64,000 nucleotides of DNA, taken from NCBI RefSeq assembly GCF_047345485.1, contig NZ_JBLFEN010000001.1, forward strand, positions 620,001 through 684,000, read 5' to 3'. The position numbers and the translations under genes are program-made. This document shows, in pieces, positions 60,954 through 64,000 of the stretch. Positions within the stretch are counted from its first letter, which is position 1. Each line of letters opens with the position of its first letter. Origin of the DNA: Jejuia sp047345485. Its GTDB lineage: Bacteria; Bacteroidota; Bacteroidia; Flavobacteriales; Flavobacteriaceae. The notes under the pieces are model-generated. The model was given only the letters and a program-made list of their open reading frames with translations, was not told where the DNA came from and made no database searches.

Positions 60954-63366
60954 CTTGTTTTCGTTTCTTAAACTCGTAGAATATACCGCTTAAAATTAGA
61001 ATAGCTAGAAGTACAGAACTACCTAAAGCGATAGAACTTCCTGTTTTTACAACATCAGGGTCAAATCTAAACTCTACAACATGCGCTCCTGCGGGTATTT
61101 CCATACCTCTTAAAATATAATTTACCCTTTTAAAACTTACTTCTCTTCCATCTATAGTGGCTTTCCATCCTTTAGGATAATATATTTCAGAAAACACAGC
61201 AAAACCAGTATTGGTATTATTCGTTGTATACTTTATATAATTTGGTTGATAGTCTACAACATCAATTACAGCAGTAGAATCTACTTTAAAATTTAATTTT
61301 AAATCTGAAGGATAATTTGTAACAACAGCAGCTATTTTATTATTTAAACTATCTAAAAGTTTTATCTCTTGGTTTGCTGAGGGAACTTTAATTATGTTTT
61401 CAACAAACCAAGCATTACCATTAGCATCATCATTCACATAAGGAAATATAGTTCCTTTTTCATCTTGTGCGATAATATACTTTGTATTCAACATATTAAG
61501 CACATTGATATTATTTTGAGATACGTACCAATCAAATACTTCTCTATAACGCTTTAACTCAGCAGCATTGTAACCATTTAAAGAATTATGGAAATACGAT
61601 GGTTTTGATGGTCCCGAAACCAAATCGAACACTCTAAAATGAGTTGTATCATTCTTAATTTGTTTATCAACTTCATTTGCTGTAAATGGTTTAGACATTT
61701 GTATAGATGCTACAAAATCATCTTCGTTTACATATCGCCTATTCACCCCAACCAAGTCAAATAAAATTAAAATAGCAAACCCAAAAATCACCCATTGCTC
61801 TTTTATCTTTTCCTTTAAATAACCAAAAATCAATCCTGCAGATAGCAAAACTAACAGTAATGATCTTAAGGTATCTATTGTAAAAATTGATTTTCTATCT
61901 TCTTTTACAGCTCTTATAAAATCTTGTCCTAGTGCTTGTATGTAACGCCCATCATTAGCACCAACAAAATCGAACATTGAACGCCCAAATACTAAGAAAA
62001 CTAAAGCTAAACCACCCGTAATTGCCAAAGCGTATTTTAAAGCTTTAAGCTTTTCTTCTCCTTTATTAAAATCATTGAATAACCTAACCAATCCAAAAAT
62101 ACCTAATACAGGAATACAAAGTTCTAGAATAACTTGAATAGAAGTTACTGCTCTAAATTTGTTGTAGAGTGGCACATAATCAATAAAAAAGTCTGTTAAT
62201 AGACTTAAATTTTTTCCGTAGGAAAGTAAAAGCGAAAGTATTGTTCCGCCTACAATCCACCATTTTAAACGTCCTTTTACTAAAAACAAAGCAAAAACAA
62301 ATAAAAATAGAATTACTGCGCCAACATAGGCAGGCGCTTCAACTATAGGTTGCTGCCCCCAATACGTAGGCGCGTTTTCTGCTTGGTCTAAAGCTTGCGC
62401 TGGCGATGCGCCTAATTTTCTAACAGCATCATATACATTAGAATCTTTACCTAAGTTCTCTCCATTACCACCTCCCATAAAACGAGGTATAAACAAATTA
62501 AAAGTTTCCCAACCTCCGTAGCTAAATTGCGTAATGTAATCTTTGTCTAATCCAGAAGTTATCGCCTTTGTAGAACCATCAGGCTTAATAGTTAATTCAC
62601 TTTTACCTCTTGTACTATGTTTAACATACTCTTGTGTGGCTAATACATTTGTAGCATTAAGCCCAATGGCTAAAACAACGGCTCCAACTAGTATAGCTAT
62701 AGATAAAAAATAATGCTTAAGCATTTGTTTTTTATAAGCGTCTATTATATATACAATACCCAAAACTACAACTAGTAGTAACAGATAATATGTCATTTGA
62801 AAATGATTTGCCACTAGCTCTAAACCCATAGCAATTGCAGTTAATAAAAACCCTAATACATACCGTTTTTGAAATACCAGAAGAATACCGCTTAAAACTA
62901 AGGGCATATAAGCTATAGCGTGCGCTTTACTATTGTGCCCTACGCCTAAAATAATTATTAAATAGGTTGAAAAACCAAAAGCTAAAGCACCCAATGCTGC
63001 AAGTTTAAAATCTACCTTTAGTACTAACAGTAAAACATAGAAGCTTAGTAAATACAGAAACAAATAATCTGCTGGTCTTGGTAAAAAGCGTAAAACAGCG
63101 TCTAATTTTTTAATATAATTATGTGGATATCTAGCACCTAATTGGTACGTTGGCATGCCCGCAAAAGCACCATTTGTCCAGTACGTTTCTTCTCCAGTTT
63201 TAGCTTTAAAATCCTTTTGCTGCTTAGACATACCAATGTATTGTACAATATCACTCTGGTATATTTGTTTGCCTTGAAGTATAGGATTAAAATAAGCAAT
63301 TGATACAAGTACAAAGCCTAATAAAACAAGTAAATGCGAAAGAGATTTTTTGAATAAAAACTGCAT
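60946..63366 (-). CDS. YfhO family membrane protein
   Basis: The 806-residue protein has 12 or more membrane helices between residues about 10 and 540, and one at the C terminus. Between them is a soluble domain that includes SLNGYNAAELKRYREVFDWY and IYYPKGWKATIDGREV. This architecture is that of YfhO proteins, thought to be GT-C-type glycosyltransferases that add sugars to cell-surface polymers from a lipid carrier. It is the second gene of a leftward unit 63669-58216. Confidence 0.9.
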   Translation of the reverse strand: MQFLFKKSLSHLLVLLGFVLVSIAYFNPILQGKQIYQSDIVQYIGMSKQQKDFKAKTGEETYWTNGAFAGMPTYQLGARYPHNYIKKLDAVLRFLPRPADYLFLYLLSFYVLLLVLKVDFKLAALGALAFGFSTYLIIILGVGHNSKAHAIAYMPLVLSGILLVFQKRYVLGFLLTAIAMGLELVANHFQMTYYLLLLVVVLGIVYIIDAYKKQMLKHYFLSIAILVGAVVLAIGLNATNVLATQEYVKHSTRGKSELTIKPDGSTKAITSGLDKDYITQFSYGGWETFNLFIPRFMGGGNGENLGKDSNVYDAVRKLGASPAQALDQAENAPTYWGQQPIVEAPAYVGAVILFLFVFALFLVKGRLKWWIVGGTILSLLLSYGKNLSLLTDFFIDYVPLYNKFRAVTSIQVILELCIPVLGIFGLVRLFNDFNKGEEKLKALKYALAITGGLALVFLVFGRSMFDFVGANDGRYIQALGQDFIRAVKEDRKSIFTIDTLRSLLLVLLSAGLIFGYLKEKIKEQWVIFGFAILILFDLVGVNRRYVNEDDFVASIQMSKPFTANEVDKQIKNDTTHFRVFDLVSGPSKPSYFHNSLNGYNAAELKRYREVFDWYVSQNNINVLNMLNTKYIIAQDEKGTIFPYVNDDANGNAWFVENIIKVPSANQEIKLLDSLNNKIAAVVTNYPSDLKLNFKVDSTAVIDVVDYQPNYIKYTTNNTNTGFAVFSEIYYPKGWKATIDGREVSFKRVNYILRGMEIPAGAHVVEFRFDPDVVKTGSSIALGSSVLLAILILSGIFYEFKKRKQVA

Positions 63367-63396
63367 GAAAAAAAATTAAAACACTAAGCGATGAAA

Positions 63397-63669
63397 TTAG
63401 TCAATTTCTTCGTAATCCACATAATCACCAACATCTTTATTTGATTGTTTTTGTTGTGGCATTTTATCAATAGTAATTTCACCCTCTTTTCTTTTAGGTT
63501 CTGGGCGTCTTGTATTAAATTGTCCGCCAAACTTTTCTTCAGCTTTTTTGGACACATAACGCAATAAAAGAGGTGCAAATAAACGAGATAAAATTTTTAC
63601 ACCATAATATATGAGCAGTATAATACCTACAATTTTTACTAACCCCACAATTGATGCTTCTTGTAGCAT
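63397..63669 (-). CDS. DUF4834 family small membrane protein
   Basis: Starting at ATG 63669 the protein has 90 residues: one membrane helix (SIVGLVKIVGIILLIYYGVK), then FAPLLLRYVSKKAEEKFGGQ and a charged tail. This is the layout of DUF4834. A longer start at 63696 was rejected because homologues begin shortly before the helix. It precedes the YfhO-type gene by 30 bases and is probably in the same operon. Function unknown. Confidence 0.8.
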   Translation of the reverse strand: MLQEASIVGLVKIVGIILLIYYGVKILSRLFAPLLLRYVSKKAEEKFGGQFNTRRPEPKRKEGEITIDKMPQQKQSNKDVGDYVDYEEID

Positions 63670-63814
63670 AAATAATATTTTAAAGCAAAAATACAATTAT
63701 AGCAATTTAAAAAACGTTGAAAAAACATAAAAAAAAGATAAAATATCTATATTTGATAATATTGAAAACCAAAAAAGCCCTAAAAAACTAAATATCTTAC
63801 CCTAAATCTCTTAT

Positions 63815-64000
63815 ATGAAAACCTTTAAATACTTGCTTTTCGTTTTAACGTTTTTAAATGGCAGTGTACTTTTTGCTCAATATACCGAAGTTATAAACTC
63901 TAACAGACCAGGCATGTCTAGAAGTGCTTTTTCTGTTGGCACAAACGTTTTACAGTTTGAAGTTGGCCCCAACTACATAAATGAAGAAAGAATACCATTA
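63815..64000 (+). CDS. Outer-membrane transporter-like protein, 3' end cut off by the window
   Basis: Only the first 62 codons are present. A signal peptide (YLLFVLTFLNGSVLFAQ) is followed by VINSNRPGMSRSAFSVGTNV and LQFEVGPNYI. This NRPG...SVGTNVLQFE start is that of flavobacterial proteins related to the MetA-pathway (phenol degradation) outer-membrane family, usually called transporters. The frame is open to the last base. Divergent from the DUF4834 gene. Confidence 0.75.
   Translation, partial: MKTFKYLLFVLTFLNGSVLFAQYTEVINSNRPGMSRSAFSVGTNVLQFEVGPNYINEERIPL

Overview
The window is low-GC DNA from a member of the Bacteroidota, almost certainly a flavobacterium (family Flavobacteriaceae). 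Three things support this: the family content (DUF3667, DUF4834, YfhO, TonB-receptor and CapD-type proteins), start codons without Shine-Dalgarno sequences, and promoters with the Bacteroidota -7 element TAnnTTTG. No rRNA, tRNA, CRISPR array or transposase gene was seen.

Layout. 1-1351: the 5' part of an outer-membrane receptor (- strand). 1529-7178: housekeeping genes (an alanine dehydrogenase family protein, proline dehydrogenase, 3-dehydroquinate synthase) with a sugar transferase and a soluble CapD-type enzyme wedged between them. 7243-13579 (- strand): the assembly end of a polysaccharide locus: Wzc-like kinase, Wza-like export lipoprotein, membrane FlaA1/PglF-type dehydratase and a DegT aminotransferase. 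14169-16986: an isolated GT2 glycosyltransferase and a pectate-lyase-like lipoprotein. 17558-38951 (+ strand): a tightly packed run of 19 genes for a surface glycan, with three nucleotide-sugar enzymes, flippase, polymerase, glycosyltransferases, an acetyltransferase, an AsnB amidotransferase, an amino-acid adenylation enzyme with its own carrier protein, two small initiating sugar transferases around a formyltransferase, and a 715-residue tandem FemAB-like protein. 38966-43777 (- strand): two consecutive MBOAT + SGNH-like pairs. 43965-54883: ordinary genes (Lrp, M14 peptidase, XRE regulator, metallo-hydrolase, Bcp, Nth, ECF sigma factor, UvrA). 54887-55672: a small membrane-protein gene broken by palindromic repeats. 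55669-63669: DUF3667 protein, an Arg/Asn/Ser-rich secreted protein, and a second small glycan set (flippase, glycosyltransferase, YfhO-like membrane protein, DUF4834). 63815-64000: start of an outer-membrane protein.

How the genes fit together. The nucleotide-sugar enzymes suggest UDP-GlcA, UDP-GlcNAcA/UDP-GalNAcA and a 4-amino-4,6-dideoxy sugar. AsnB could amidate a uronic acid and the PurN-like enzyme could formylate an amino sugar. Wzx, Wzy, Wza and Wzc homologues indicate Wzy-dependent assembly. The most striking combination resembles the Gram-positive Dlt pathway: an amino-acid adenylation enzyme, a discrete carrier protein, MBOAT proteins and SGNH-like proteins, all next to a glycan locus, plus a tandem FemAB-like protein. 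This could be a carrier-protein-dependent aminoacylation or acylation system for a Gram-negative surface polysaccharide. That proposal is inference; the individual families are well supported.
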